In this document: positions 1-8,875 of the stretch, in pieces
Layout: each line of letters opens with the position of its first letter
Numbering within the stretch: position 1 is the first letter of the stretch
DNA from: Flagellimonas hymeniacidonis
Lineage (GTDB): Bacteria; Bacteroidota; Bacteroidia; Flavobacteriales; Flavobacteriaceae
Length of the DNA: 64,000 bases
Assembly (NCBI RefSeq): GCF_008040165.1
Contig: NZ_VRUR01000002.1
Coordinates: 868,001-932,000 of the forward strand
Reading direction: 5' to 3'
Translations under genes and position numbers: made by a program
Notes under the pieces: generated by a model
Databases searched by the model: none
Told to the model about the DNA's origin: nothing
The model's input: the letters and a program-made list of their open reading frames with translations, nothing else

Positions 1-172
1 TGTTGATACCCGTAAGCTTGGCGACAAAGGGTTGAATTTCCCGCTCTGGATTCACCAAGCTTATAAACTTGTCTACAACCCGGTGTCCATCAAATTTGTG
101 AATTGCAATTTCCATGATACCCTCCTCATTATATTTTCCTCCTGTGCTTTCAATATCGAGTATGGCGTACAT
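1..172 (-). CDS. DnaQ-like exonuclease domain protein (3' part missing, cut by window edge)
   Basis: The first 57 residues are visible and the rest lies beyond position 1. The N-terminus reads MYAILDIESTGG, the Exo I motif (D-x-E-s-T/G) of DEDD 3'-5' exonucleases of the DNA polymerase III epsilon type; it is followed by GIMEIAIHKFDG and LVNPEREI, as expected of the fold. In Bacteroidota such a domain is often fused to a UvrC-like GIY-YIG nuclease, which cannot be checked here. The ATG at 172 is 18 nt after yggS, so this is the last visible gene of the five-gene minus operon starting at 3971. Confidence 0.8.
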   Translation of the reverse strand, partial: MYAILDIESTGGKYNEEGIMEIAIHKFDGHRVVDKFISLVNPEREIQPFVAKLTGIN

Positions 173-190
173 GAAATTCGCTAAAATAAA

Positions 191-850
191 TTATGAATAG
201 TTACGTGCTCCAAAGATACTACTTCCTATGCGTACCATATTTCCACCTTCTTCAATGGCGATACTGTAATCCCCGCTCATTCCCATAGATAGAACCGAGA
301 TGTTTGGCAGTTTTTGTTTCAAACCGTCAAAAATGGTTTTCAAAGAAGCAAATTCTTTTCTCACTTGAGACTTATTTTCGGTAAATGTTGCCATCCCCAT
401 CAGCCCCACAACTTTTATATTTTCTAAAGCTGCAAACGTTTCCGAGCTTATTAGCTGATGCAATTCCGATGTGTCCAAACCAAATTTGGTTTCTTCTTTA
501 GCAATGTGCATTTGTAACAAACATGGGATTACCCGATTGTGTTTTTCGGCTTGTTTATTGATTTCTGTAAGTAGGCGAAGGCTATCAACCCCGTGAATAA
601 GCGAAACAAACTCAGCCATATACTTTACCTTATTCCGTTGTACATGACCAATCATATGCCATTCAATGTCTTTAGGAAGCGTCTCCCATTTTTGTGTCAT
701 TTCTTGTATTTTGTTTTCTCCAAAAACACGATGGCCGGCTTCATAAGCTTCTAGAATGGCTTCATTGGGTTTGGTTTTGGAGACCGCAACCAAAGTTACG
801 TCCTTTGGTATTGTTTGATTAATTGCAATAAGGTTGTCTTTTATAGACAT
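191..850 (-). CDS. yggS: YggS/PROSC family pyridoxal-phosphate homeostasis protein
   Basis: A 219-residue single-domain alanine-racemase-fold protein, normal length for the family. It binds PLP without known catalysis and buffers cellular PLP. The Schiff-base lysine is in VAVSKTKP (K25); HMIGHVQRNK, MGMATF and LSMGMSGDY (the phosphate-binding SMGMS loop) are all present, as is the C-terminal VRIGSSIFGAR. It sits 21 nt after the DUF1015 gene and 18 nt before the exonuclease gene in a same-strand operon. The symbol follows the E. coli name. Confidence 0.95.
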   Translation of the reverse strand: MSIKDNLIAINQTIPKDVTLVAVSKTKPNEAILEAYEAGHRVFGENKIQEMTQKWETLPKDIEWHMIGHVQRNKVKYMAEFVSLIHGVDSLRLLTEINKQAEKHNRVIPCLLQMHIAKEETKFGLDTSELHQLISSETFAALENIKVVGLMGMATFTENKSQVRKEFASLKTIFDGLKQKLPNISVLSMGMSGDYSIAIEEGGNMVRIGSSIFGARNYS

Positions 851-871
851 ACTTCAGATTTTCAAATTGTT

Positions 872-2107
872 TTAAAACTCATAAATGGCCAATCCACTTC
901 TCAGTTTCGGCTCTATATAAGTACTTTTTGGCGGCATTACCAGTCCAGCATCGGCAATGGCTTTAATTTCATTCATGTTTATGGGAACTAAGCTAAAACC
1001 AACTGCGAACTCACCTGTATCGATACTGTCTTTCATTTTAATGATATTGTTTTTTCCATACCCATAGGAAATACGCTTGTCATTTCTAAGGTCAGAAATT
1101 CCAAGAATGGGCTCTAAAATGGTTTTATACAATATTTGAGTGTCCAATTCGCTTAAAGCGTCGGTAAACTTATACACCGTTTTTCTTAAATAAAGGGAAT
1201 AAAACTCACCATCCAAATACATGCTAAAATGATGCTTCCGAGTTGGTTTGTACAATCCATCTTCCTTTTTTTCAATCCTGAAATGGGTATCCAGTTGAAT
1301 CAAAAATTCATTTTTGGTAAGACCATTTAAATCTTTGACCATTCTATTGAATTCATAAATTTTTATCTCTGATTCTGGTATCAGATATGCCATAAAAAAA
1401 TTATAGGCCTCATCCCCGATATGTTCCTTGTTTTCGGTTTTCAGTTTTTTCGCCAGTAGATTGGAAGAAGCGCTTCTGTGGTGGCCATCCGCAATGTAAA
1501 GCGCACTGATGGAAGCGAAGGTTGCTTGTAGGGTTTCAATGGAGGCTTTTTTTTCGACTTTCCATAGTCTATGGTTGATTTTATCTGTAGTGGTAAAGTC
1601 GTACTCGGGAGTAGTGGATGTTTCTTTTTTAAGAATGGCACTTACCGATTCATTGTCGGCATAGGTCATTAACACAGGTTCTGCATTAAAGCCCACTGTT
1701 TGTAAATAATCGGCAAAGAGTTTTTCTCTACGCTGGATGGTATCCTCATGTTTCTTGATGATATCGTTTTGATAATCCAATACACTGCAGGCGCAGAAAA
1801 AGCCCAACGTTTTAAAAAGCCCTTTTTCAATTTGGTACAAATAGAAGCAAGGCTGTTCATCTTTTTGAAAAATGGTGTCCTCCAAAAACTCCGTGTACCG
1901 GTTATGAACAAGTTTAAATCGTTCTTTTCCTGTAATATTTTTATCGAATTTAAATCCAGGGTTTATAATGTGTAAAAATGAGAAGGGATTGTACTTTAAT
2001 ACCGCTTTCAATTCATTTTTTGAATATTCTTCATATGATCTAGAAGCAACAAAAGCAGCTTTATCCTTTGTTGGGCGAATGGCCTTAAATGGTTTTATTT
2101 GGGCCAT
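872..2107 (-). CDS. DUF1015 family protein
   Basis: A 411-residue protein that matches DUF1015 along its length: it starts with MAQIKPFKAIRP, has NPFSFLHIINPG near residue 42, and carries the hallmark YIADGHHR motif near residue 205. The family is cytosolic, lacks signal peptide or membrane segments, and has no established reaction. In other Bacteroidota it is often found near serine or PLP-related genes (recollection, not shown here); in this window it lies directly between a hydroxyacyl-CoA dehydrogenase (6 nt away) and yggS (21 nt away). Confidence 0.92.
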   Translation of the reverse strand: MAQIKPFKAIRPTKDKAAFVASRSYEEYSKNELKAVLKYNPFSFLHIINPGFKFDKNITGKERFKLVHNRYTEFLEDTIFQKDEQPCFYLYQIEKGLFKTLGFFCACSVLDYQNDIIKKHEDTIQRREKLFADYLQTVGFNAEPVLMTYADNESVSAILKKETSTTPEYDFTTTDKINHRLWKVEKKASIETLQATFASISALYIADGHHRSASSNLLAKKLKTENKEHIGDEAYNFFMAYLIPESEIKIYEFNRMVKDLNGLTKNEFLIQLDTHFRIEKKEDGLYKPTRKHHFSMYLDGEFYSLYLRKTVYKFTDALSELDTQILYKTILEPILGISDLRNDKRISYGYGKNNIIKMKDSIDTGEFAVGFSLVPINMNEIKAIADAGLVMPPKSTYIEPKLRSGLAIYEF

Positions 2108-2113
2108 GCTGGT

Positions 2114-3001
2114 TTAGGTAAATTGCTTTGAGACTTTTTCGGCTTTTCTAGACTCCGAATAATCATAAAACCCTTCTCCTGATTTCACCCCTAATTTTCC
2201 TGCCATAACCATATTCACCAATAGGGGGCATGGGGCATATTTTGGGTTTTTAAAACCATCGTACATCACGTTTAAAATAGATAGGCAGACATCCAGACCT
2301 ATAAAATCAGCAAGCTGCAACGGCCCCATGGGATGTGCCATGCCCAGTTTCATTACGGTATCAATCTCCTGTACTCCTGCAACACCATTGTATAAGGTTT
2401 CTATGGCCTCGTTGATCATTGGCATAAGAATTCTATTGGCAACAAAACCTGGGTAATCATTTACCTCGGTGGGTGTTTTACCTAATTTAGCAGACAACTC
2501 CATGATGGTTTTGGTAACCTCGTCAGAAGTGCTGTATCCTCGAATAATCTCCACCAATTTCATGATAGGAACCGGATTCATAAAATGCATTCCAATTACG
2601 TTCTCGGGGCGCTGGGTGGCAGCTGCTATTTGCGTAATGGAGATAGAGGAAGTATTGGTTGCTAGAATAGTGTTGGTATCGCATACTTCGTCTAAATCCT
2701 TAAATATCCGAAGTTTAAGGTCTAAATTTTCCGTAGCCGCTTCTACCACTAAATCTACTTTTAAAACCCCTTCTTTTACATTGGTAAAAGTTGAAATATT
2801 GCTTAAAGTACTTTCTTTATCGTCTTCCGTGATGGATGCTTTTGAAAGCATTCGGTCAAGATTCTTTGTAATGGTCGCCAAACCTTTGTCCAAAGATGCT
2901 TGCGCTATATCGATAAGATGTACTTGAAATCCATTTTGAGCAAAAACATGTGCTATACCATTTCCCATAGTTCCAGCGCCAATTACTGCAATAGTCTTCA
3001 T
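2114..3001 (-). CDS. 3-hydroxyacyl-CoA (3-hydroxybutyryl-CoA) dehydrogenase
   Basis: A 295-residue stand-alone enzyme, the length of the Hbd/PaaH type rather than of the fused FadB type. The Rossmann NAD site is VIGAGTMGNG at the N-terminus; the catalytic His lies in GMHFMNPVPIMKLVEII, and the C-terminal domain contains GFVANRILMPMINEA and the GPLQLADFIGLD segment. It oxidises 3-hydroxyacyl-CoA to 3-ketoacyl-CoA with NAD in fatty-acid breakdown or butanoate metabolism. I chose the ATG at 3001 because it begins exactly at the Rossmann strand; the upstream in-frame extension would run into the preceding gene's stop. It is 4 nt after the Gfo/Idh gene. Confidence 0.93.
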   Translation of the reverse strand: MKTIAVIGAGTMGNGIAHVFAQNGFQVHLIDIAQASLDKGLATITKNLDRMLSKASITEDDKESTLSNISTFTNVKEGVLKVDLVVEAATENLDLKLRIFKDLDEVCDTNTILATNTSSISITQIAAATQRPENVIGMHFMNPVPIMKLVEIIRGYSTSDEVTKTIMELSAKLGKTPTEVNDYPGFVANRILMPMINEAIETLYNGVAGVQEIDTVMKLGMAHPMGPLQLADFIGLDVCLSILNVMYDGFKNPKYAPCPLLVNMVMAGKLGVKSGEGFYDYSESRKAEKVSKQFT

Positions 3002-3005
3002 CAAT

Positions 3006-3971
3006 TTATTTTTTAAAAGATTCAATAATTTGTAGGGCCACACGCAGTGCTTCTGTTCCTTGTTTTAGAGTAACAACGGGTTCTGTGTCATTATTGATGG
3101 CGTCTGCAAAAGTTTCTAGCTCATCCAAAATGGCATTATTGGTTTCTATGTCAGGGTTTTCAAAATAGATTTGCTTTTTGATGCCTTCCGCATTTTGCAA
3201 GATCATATCAAAATCTCCTGGTTGTTCCGGAGCATCCTTCATTTTTACCACTTCTACCTTCTTTTCCAAAAAGTCCACAGAAATGTATGCATCTCTTTGG
3301 AAAAATCTGGATTTTCGCATGTTTTTCAAGGAAATCCTACTTGATGTAAGATTGGCCACACATCCATTTTCAAACTCAATTCTGGCGTTTGCGATGTCTG
3401 GGGATTTGCTGATGACGGAAACCCCACTGGCATTGATTTTTTTCACTTCAGATTTTACCACGCTCAAAATTGCATCAATGTCATGAATCATGAGATCAAG
3501 TACCACAGGGACATCTGTTCCTCTAGGATTGAATTCAGCCAACCTATGTGTTTCAATAAACATGGGTGTTTCAATCTTATCTTTTACAGCTAAAAAAGCA
3601 GGGTTAAATCGTTCCACATGCCCAACTTGCCCTTTGATATTATGTTCATCTGCCAATTTTAATAATTCTGTGGCTTCTTCAGAAGTATTGGTGATGGGTT
3701 TTTCTATAAAAATATGTTTCCCTTTTGCTATGGATTTTTTGGCGCAATCAAAATGTGAAAGGGTAGGGGTTACAATATCAACCACATCAACGGCGTCGAT
3801 AAGCGTGTTGATGTTTTCAAAAAAGGAATATCCAAATTCATCAGCTACTTTTTTTGCATTGATTTCATCTGGATCGTAAAAACCTACGAGTTCATATTTA
3901 TCTGATTCGTTTAAGAGTCTAAGGTGTATTTTACCCAAATGTCCTGCACCAAGGACACCAACTTTTAGCAT
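3006..3971 (-). CDS. Gfo/Idh/MocA family oxidoreductase
   Basis: A 321-residue NAD(P)-dependent oxidoreductase. The N-terminal Rossmann motif is VGVLGAGHLG and the family EKP motif appears as IFIEKPITN near residue 90; the C-terminal part is the alpha/beta dimerisation domain with VPVVLDLMIHDID (the metal/substrate-side Asp and His). Substrate specificity cannot be read from the sequence. The ATG at 3971 places the Rossmann strand at residue 3; a longer open frame upstream has no homology-like features. It is the first gene of a minus operon with gaps of 4, 6, 21 and 18 nt, and is divergent from pcm. Confidence 0.9.
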   Translation of the reverse strand: MLKVGVLGAGHLGKIHLRLLNESDKYELVGFYDPDEINAKKVADEFGYSFFENINTLIDAVDVVDIVTPTLSHFDCAKKSIAKGKHIFIEKPITNTSEEATELLKLADEHNIKGQVGHVERFNPAFLAVKDKIETPMFIETHRLAEFNPRGTDVPVVLDLMIHDIDAILSVVKSEVKKINASGVSVISKSPDIANARIEFENGCVANLTSSRISLKNMRKSRFFQRDAYISVDFLEKKVEVVKMKDAPEQPGDFDMILQNAEGIKKQIYFENPDIETNNAILDELETFADAINNDTEPVVTLKQGTEALRVALQIIESFKK

Positions 3972-4085
3972 ACGTACTGTTTTTGTCAAAAATACGGATA
4001 TGAGATCACTCTTCCATAAAAATAAGAGCGCGCCAACTATAAAATTTGTAAAGAACTCTTTAAATTCGTGTGCCAGACTAAGAAG

Positions 4086-4727
4086 ATGAAAGACACACAC
4101 AAGCATAGGGGTATGCGGAACAAATTAGCAGAAACGCTATCCGCAAAGGGGATACAGGATGTCAAGGTTTTAGATGCGATTAAAACCATCCCAAGGCATC
4201 TCTTTTTAGATAGTGGTTTTGAGGATCATGCCTATCAAGATAAAGCCTTTCCCATAGGTGCAGAGCAAACTATTTCCCAACCCTATACAGTGGCTTTTCA
4301 AACAGAACTGTTACAGATTAAGCCTAACCATACTATTCTTGAGATAGGTACCGGAAGCGGATACCAAACAGCTGTTTTGCTCCATTTACGTGCTAAGGTG
4401 TATACTATTGAGCGTCAGCAAGAGCTCTTTAAAAAAACCAAACTGTTCTTTAGCAAAATGCATTACCGTCCTAAGAAGGTGATTTTTGGAGACGGCTATA
4501 AAGGATTGCCAGAGCAGGCACCCTTCGATGGAATTATTGTGACAGCAGGAGCTCCTGAAGTTCCAAAGTCGTTAATGTCCCAGTTGAAAGTAGGGGGGCG
4601 ATTGGTAATTCCGGTTGGAGTGGAGGAACAGGTGATGACCCTGTTTACTAGAAAATCTGAAAAGGAATTTGAAAAGCAAGAATTGGGTTCTTTCCGATTT
4701 GTACCCTTGCTTGAAAACAAAAACTAG
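4086..4727 (+). CDS. pcm: Protein-L-isoaspartate O-methyltransferase
   Basis: A 213-residue SAM-dependent methyltransferase that starts repair of isoaspartyl damage in aged proteins. The N-terminal region has IPRHLFLD and the substrate-binding GAEQTISQPYTVA; SAM motif I is LEIGTGSGYQTAVL; the motif II-III region reads DGIIVTAGAPEVP and LKVGGRLVIPVG. The ATG at 4086 is preferred to the one six codons earlier because the family normally begins just before the (M/H)RNKL-type helix. It converges on smpB with 4 nt between the stops. Confidence 0.96.
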   Translation: MKDTHKHRGMRNKLAETLSAKGIQDVKVLDAIKTIPRHLFLDSGFEDHAYQDKAFPIGAEQTISQPYTVAFQTELLQIKPNHTILEIGTGSGYQTAVLLHLRAKVYTIERQQELFKKTKLFFSKMHYRPKKVIFGDGYKGLPEQAPFDGIIVTAGAPEVPKSLMSQLKVGGRLVIPVGVEEQVMTLFTRKSEKEFEKQELGSFRFVPLLENKN

Positions 4728-4731
4728 CGCT

Positions 4732-5193
4732 TTATTGGTTAAAACTCTTTTTTATTCTGGATAGGTCACGTTTGTTATCTCTATCCTTGATGGTTTCCCG
4801 CTTGTCGTACTGTTTTTTACCCTTCGCCAGTCCAATGTTCACCTTTGCCAAACCTCTTTCATTAATAAAAAGATTGAGAGGTATAATGGTAAGCCCAGAA
4901 GTAGTTACCTCTCTGCGGAGTTTTTTTAGTTCTCTTTTGTTCAACAATAATTTTCGCTCCGCCTTTGGCTTATGGTTGTAATGGCCACCATGACTATACT
5001 CATCCACTTGCATATTGATTACAAAGAGTTCTGCTTTGTCATTGAACTCACAAAAGCTTTGAGATAGCGAAGCCTTACCCAAACGAATAGATTTTATTTC
5101 GGTTCCACCCAAGACAATACCCGCAGTATAGGTGTCTAAAATTTCGTAATCAAAACGGGCCCGTTTATTTTTTATGTTGATGTTTTTCTGCAT
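4732..5193 (-). CDS. smpB: SsrA-binding protein SmpB
   Basis: A 153-residue protein, usual length. It binds tmRNA and brings it to stalled ribosomes. Visible signatures: the N-terminal [10 protein letters not shown], the [13 protein letters not shown] strand, [20 protein letters not shown], and the basic C-terminal tail rich in Lys/Arg ([16 protein letters not shown]) that mimics the codon-anticodon helix. I start it at ATG 5193, since the three extra upstream codons add nothing to the family profile. The tmRNA gene itself is not in this window. Confidence 0.97.
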   Translation of the reverse strand: MQKNINIKNKRARFDYEILDTYTAGIVLGGTEIKSIRLGKASLSQSFCEFNDKAELFVINMQVDEYSHGGHYNHKPKAERKLLLNKRELKKLRREVTTSGLTIIPLNLFINERGLAKVNIGLAKGKKQYDKRETIKDRDNKRDLSRIKKSFNQ

Positions 5194-5274
5194 TGTGCGC
5201 AAAAATAGAAACTCTTATCAAAGAAAATTGTAATGTTACACTAGATTTTACGATTCTTTATAAAACCTAAACTA

Positions 5275-6018
5275 ATGAAAAGAATTTTTATTGGAATAGT
5301 ATTCCTTTTTTCCCTTGCTTGCAAGGAAAAACCCAAAACTAGCTATACAGTTCAAGAGATTATAGATAAATCTATTGAGGACAGTGGCGGCATGCACTAC
5401 ATTGATCATAACACTTCATTTGTATTTAGAAATAGAAAATATGTTTCTCAGAATGATCAAGGGAAGAAGATATTGAAACGAATCTCCTTTTTAGATTCCA
5501 TTACGATTACGGATGAAAAGACAAATGCTGTTTTTCAACGCTTTATCAATGATAGCCTCGTTAAATTATCTGATTCCATAGCCAATCGCTACGCTAATTC
5601 TGTCAATTCTGTTCATTATTTTGCCAGACTTCCATATGGATTAAATGATGGAGCGGTACACAAGAAAATTCTGGGTGAAGAGTCCATCAAAGGAGTCAAT
5701 TACTATAAAATAGAGGTCACTTTTGACCAAGACAATGGAGGAGAGGATTTTGATGATGTTTATGTGTACTGGTTTAATAAAGAGACGTTTAAGCCTGATT
5801 ATTTAGCTTATGATTTTCATGTAAATGGAGGAGGGCAACGTTTTAGGGAGGCATATAATGAGCGGTATGTGAACGGTATTCGTTTTGTGGATTACAACAA
5901 TTTTAAGACTAAAACCAAAGGAATACCCATTTATGAAATTGGACAGCTTTTTGAAAAAGGCGAATTGGAATTGCTCTCTAAAATAGAGCTATCTGAGGTC
6001 GAGGTGAATAAAAATTAG
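5275..6018 (+). CDS. Lipoprotein, DUF6503-like
   Basis: A 247-residue predicted lipoprotein: Lys-Arg n-region, hydrophobic core and lipobox FSLAC with C16 as the acylation site. The mature part begins with IIDKSIEDSGG and has beta-rich segments (SFVFRNRKYV, YYKIEVTFDQD, DDVYVYWFN) resembling the flavobacterial DUF6503 family; I rely on memory for that assignment. No catalytic motif is visible. It converges with the histidine phosphatase gene and shares the four bases TTAG of both stop codons. Confidence 0.7.
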   Translation: MKRIFIGIVFLFSLACKEKPKTSYTVQEIIDKSIEDSGGMHYIDHNTSFVFRNRKYVSQNDQGKKILKRISFLDSITITDEKTNAVFQRFINDSLVKLSDSIANRYANSVNSVHYFARLPYGLNDGAVHKKILGEESIKGVNYYKIEVTFDQDNGGEDFDDVYVYWFNKETFKPDYLAYDFHVNGGGQRFREAYNERYVNGIRFVDYNNFKTKTKGIPIYEIGQLFEKGELELLSKIELSEVEVNKN

Positions 6019-6548
6019 TCCATTTGCAATCGGATGTCTGTAGCGACGCCATCAATGATACGAATGATAAATAGACTGCTGTTGTTATTATCATCGATAT
6101 GGTCATATTTTTCAATCCCTAACATATTATTGACAAAGTTTGGTGTAGAATTACTGTGGCCTACTACCAAAACATTTAGTCCTTCGTTGTTGGTTTTGAA
6201 TGCCTCAATATCAACTGAATTGGGATCATAATACTCAACAGTAATATCTTTTTTTACCGCAGTTGGGGCTGCTGTCATGGAAGTACGCTCATAATTAGTA
6301 GAGTATATTGCATCCAAGGCAATAGGATCAAAGACTTCCGCCCATCGAATAGCTCTTCCCAATCCATCTTGATTCAGCTCAGGGTCCTTATTTTCAGGGT
6401 CAGTCCTGTCCTTTTCTGCATGTCTAATAAAATAGAAAGTTGAAATCACTGGCTCTTCAGTAATTTCCATATCTTTATTAGAGCTATTGCAGCTTATAGC
6501 TGTAATAACAAAAATTGTGATGACGAATAGCTGTTTTATTGCTCTCAT
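6015..6548 (-). CDS. Histidine phosphatase family lipoprotein (SixA/phosphoglycerate-mutase fold)
   Basis: A 177-residue protein with a lipoprotein signal (lipobox ITAISC, C20). The phosphohistidine motif is FIRHAEKDRTD, a short-form RH(A/G)E signature as in SixA-like phosphatases, and the second catalytic His is in VLVVGHSNSTP. Because it is lipid-anchored, it should act in the periplasm or on the outer membrane rather than on cytosolic phosphotransfer proteins; the substrate is unknown. Its stop overlaps the stop of the upstream plus-strand lipoprotein gene by 4 nt. Confidence 0.85.
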   Translation of the reverse strand: MRAIKQLFVITIFVITAISCNSSNKDMEITEEPVISTFYFIRHAEKDRTDPENKDPELNQDGLGRAIRWAEVFDPIALDAIYSTNYERTSMTAAPTAVKKDITVEYYDPNSVDIEAFKTNNEGLNVLVVGHSNSTPNFVNNMLGIEKYDHIDDNNNSSLFIIRIIDGVATDIRLQMD

Positions 6549-6623
6549 AATTGCTGATCTAAAGGTCCCCTCTTAAGTTATGTTTATGGTATTTAAATGT
6601 AACGTTTAATTTTCATTTCTTGT

Positions 6624-8147
6624 ATGCTTAGACTTTTGATATATTTTTCGTTTGTTTTTACAACAAGCGTGATATGGACGCAGGAACGTACTATTCCAGC
6701 AGACTTTAGGCAGCATACTTTAACACAATTTAATGCCAATTTACTCAATGCCACCCACGGTTTAGATTGGAATAATCCGAACTCTTTTTCCATCTGGACC
6801 CGTTGGCAGTGGCAGACCATCGATGGTGACCCAACAACACTATTTGCTAATTATTCACACAAAATAAATCAAAAATCAGCTATTGGAATTGGCTTTTTAC
6901 AGCATAATACGGGAGTTTATTTAAATACTGGAGGAAATATTAATTATGTATATGCCATTCCCCTGGAGGACAATATAAAATTGATTTTTGGAGCTAATGT
7001 TTTTGGGTTTCAGGAAATACTGGCGGATGATCGTTTTGTTCCTGATCCAGATATTGATTTACCGGAATTGGAAAGTACAAATGCTTTTATTGTTCAGTTT
7101 TCTCCAAGTGCTCGGCTGCAAGTGAATCACTTTAGTTTAGGAATAACCGTGGAGAACGCATTGGACTTTAATTTGTCGGGTAATGATGGAGCCAGCACAG
7201 CGGATAGACGAGTTTTTACAGGAACATTGAGTAACGATTTTTTAATAGGTCCTTTTTTGGGTGATGCCGATAGTTTTTTGAGACCAGTGGTTTATGTTAG
7301 ATCTATTCCTGATCAAGACACTCAGTTTGGGATCAATGGTTTGTTTTCAACCTCCAAATTTTGGGTACAAGGGGGGTACAACAGTTTTTATGGAGTTTCT
7401 GGTGGATTGGGAGCAACGATTTCCAAACAACTTTCTATTGGGGGTTTAATTGAATTTGGGATTGATGATATTTTGCAAGACGAAAAGTCTACTCTTGAAT
7501 TGATTGCTTCCTACCATTTTGGAAAAATGGATAGCAGAAAAAAAGTAGTTGGGTTCGATGTTGAAAGAGATGACGGCTTGGCACTTGAAAGAATTAATGA
7601 AGAGATGGAAAAACAAAGACAAAAAGAAATAGCAGCACAAAAAGAACTAGACGAGAGAGAATCCCAAGAAAAAGCAATAGTTGAAGCCCTTCGTTTAGAA
7701 GAAAACAAAAAGGCAGAGGAAGAAAAGCAAAAAGCATTGATTATTGAGCAACAACGAAAAAAAGATTCCATTACCCAAGCAAAAATAAAAGCTCTAAAGC
7801 AGGAGAAAGCACAAAAGAAATTAGATAGTATTGCAAAGCTTCGTGAACAGAAAGTTGAAGTAAAAGCTAATGAAAAGTATGAAGAAGTGGCTAGTGCAGC
7901 AGGGTTGGAACCTGGATTTTATCTAATAGCCAATGTATTTGGGACCAAAAGATATTTTGAGAGTTTTATGCTCACCTTGAAGAAAAAAGGATTGAATCCA
8001 AAATCATTTTATAGGAGCCAAAACAAGTTCAATTATGTGTATCTGGAAAGATACGATACAATGTCTGAAGCTCGAAAGGCAAGGGACAGTAAGCTTTTTG
8101 GAAACTATCCAGATAAAACTTGGATTTTTAGGGTGAGGGGAAAATAG
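6624..8147 (+). CDS. PorP/SprF-like outer-membrane protein with C-terminal SPOR-like domain
   Basis: A 507-residue protein in three parts. After a signal peptide (cleavage near WTQ-ER, residue 21) residues about 25-300 are beta-barrel-like and resemble the PorP/SprF family linked to type IX secretion and gliding (repeated motifs such as YSHKINQKSAIGIGF). Residues about 315-430 are a highly charged Glu/Lys/Gln coiled coil. The last 75 residues (GFYLIANVFGTKRYFESF ... RARDS-like end) resemble a SPOR fold, which in bacteria binds denuded peptidoglycan. That would tie an outer-membrane barrel to the cell wall. It stands alone, without other T9SS genes nearby. Confidence 0.75.
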   Translation: MLRLLIYFSFVFTTSVIWTQERTIPADFRQHTLTQFNANLLNATHGLDWNNPNSFSIWTRWQWQTIDGDPTTLFANYSHKINQKSAIGIGFLQHNTGVYLNTGGNINYVYAIPLEDNIKLIFGANVFGFQEILADDRFVPDPDIDLPELESTNAFIVQFSPSARLQVNHFSLGITVENALDFNLSGNDGASTADRRVFTGTLSNDFLIGPFLGDADSFLRPVVYVRSIPDQDTQFGINGLFSTSKFWVQGGYNSFYGVSGGLGATISKQLSIGGLIEFGIDDILQDEKSTLELIASYHFGKMDSRKKVVGFDVERDDGLALERINEEMEKQRQKEIAAQKELDERESQEKAIVEALRLEENKKAEEEKQKALIIEQQRKKDSITQAKIKALKQEKAQKKLDSIAKLREQKVEVKANEKYEEVASAAGLEPGFYLIANVFGTKRYFESFMLTLKKKGLNPKSFYRSQNKFNYVYLERYDTMSEARKARDSKLFGNYPDKTWIFRVRGK

Positions 8148-8158
8148 GAGGGTAGGTG

Positions 8159-8755
8159 TTAGCTCTTTATCTCTTTCTGTATTAGGTGTTCCAAATAGGC
8201 AATGGTATTCACCAGGTATTTTCTATCTCTGGTCATTGTGGACATTGCAATTGCTCCTTGAAGCATAGTGAAGAGCTGCTTGGCAAATTGCAAAGGCGGT
8301 ACTGGCAAATGGATTTCACCTTGTTTAATACCATCTTCTAAAACAAGGGCTATTTTGCCTTCAATCTCTTTTATGGTTTCTTTTACAGCAGCGGCCAATA
8401 ACTTGTTATTGCTTTGTGCATCTATCCCTACATTAAGAATGGGACAACCGCCAAAGGGCAGTGTAAATACATCGTATTGGCGATAAAAACGTATTAGTGA
8501 GAACAATTTGTCCAATGCACCACCTTCAATATCCAATTTTTCATCAATGACGGATAGCAAATGGCTTCTGTTATATTCAAAAGCTGATAAAGCAAGTGCT
8601 TCCTTGTTCTCAAAGTTTCCGTAGATGGCTCCCTTAGTCAGTCCGGTAGCCTCTGTAAGGTCGCTCATACTGGTTCCCACATAGCCAAACTTATTAAAAA
8701 TAGGAGCGACGGTCTCGATAATGTAAGCGGTAGTTCGTTCTGCTTTTTTGGTCAT
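8159..8755 (-). CDS. TetR/AcrR family transcriptional regulator
   Basis: A 198-residue repressor-type protein. The N-terminal helix-turn-helix is clear: FNKFGYVGTSMSDLTEATGLTKGAIYGNFENKE in two halves, with the conserved KGAIYxxF recognition helix near residue 45. The C-terminal ligand domain is of the YP-x/AcrR-C type. I use the ATG at 8755; an upstream in-frame TTG would add six residues. No drug pump or other obvious target lies next to it; it is separated from clpB by that gene's terminator. An imperfect palindrome at 8798-8814 in its leader may be its own operator. Confidence 0.9.
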   Translation of the reverse strand: MTKKAERTTAYIIETVAPIFNKFGYVGTSMSDLTEATGLTKGAIYGNFENKEALALSAFEYNRSHLLSVIDEKLDIEGGALDKLFSLIRFYRQYDVFTLPFGGCPILNVGIDAQSNNKLLAAAVKETIKEIEGKIALVLEDGIKQGEIHLPVPPLQFAKQLFTMLQGAIAMSTMTRDRKYLVNTIAYLEHLIQKEIKS

Positions 8756-8797
8756 AGTGGTTAGCGTTGGCAATGGGTATTGCTAATATATAAAAAA

Positions 8798-8814
8798 CAT
8801 ATACTGTATGGTAT
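8798..8814. promoter_or_regulatory. Possible TetR operator (imperfect inverted repeat)
   Basis: The 43-nt leader upstream of the tetR start contains ATAC (8801-8804) and GTAT (8811-8814) as inverted half-sites inside an AT-rich block. Position and symmetry would fit autorepression, but the repeat is short and imperfect. Confidence 0.25.
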
Positions 8815-8824
8815 TTTTAAAAAG

Positions 8825-8857
8825 AAAAGCCCTCACTTTTAACAAAATGAGGGCTTT
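8825..8857 (-). terminator. Rho-independent terminator of clpB
   Basis: On the minus strand a 10-bp perfect stem, AAAGCCCTCA paired with TGAGGGCTTT around a 12-nt loop, is followed by a T-rich tract (TTTTCTTTTT). It begins 18 nt past the clpB stop codon, isolating clpB from the tetR gene. Confidence 0.85.
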
Positions 8858-8875
8858 AACTGCCTTATTCTCTGC

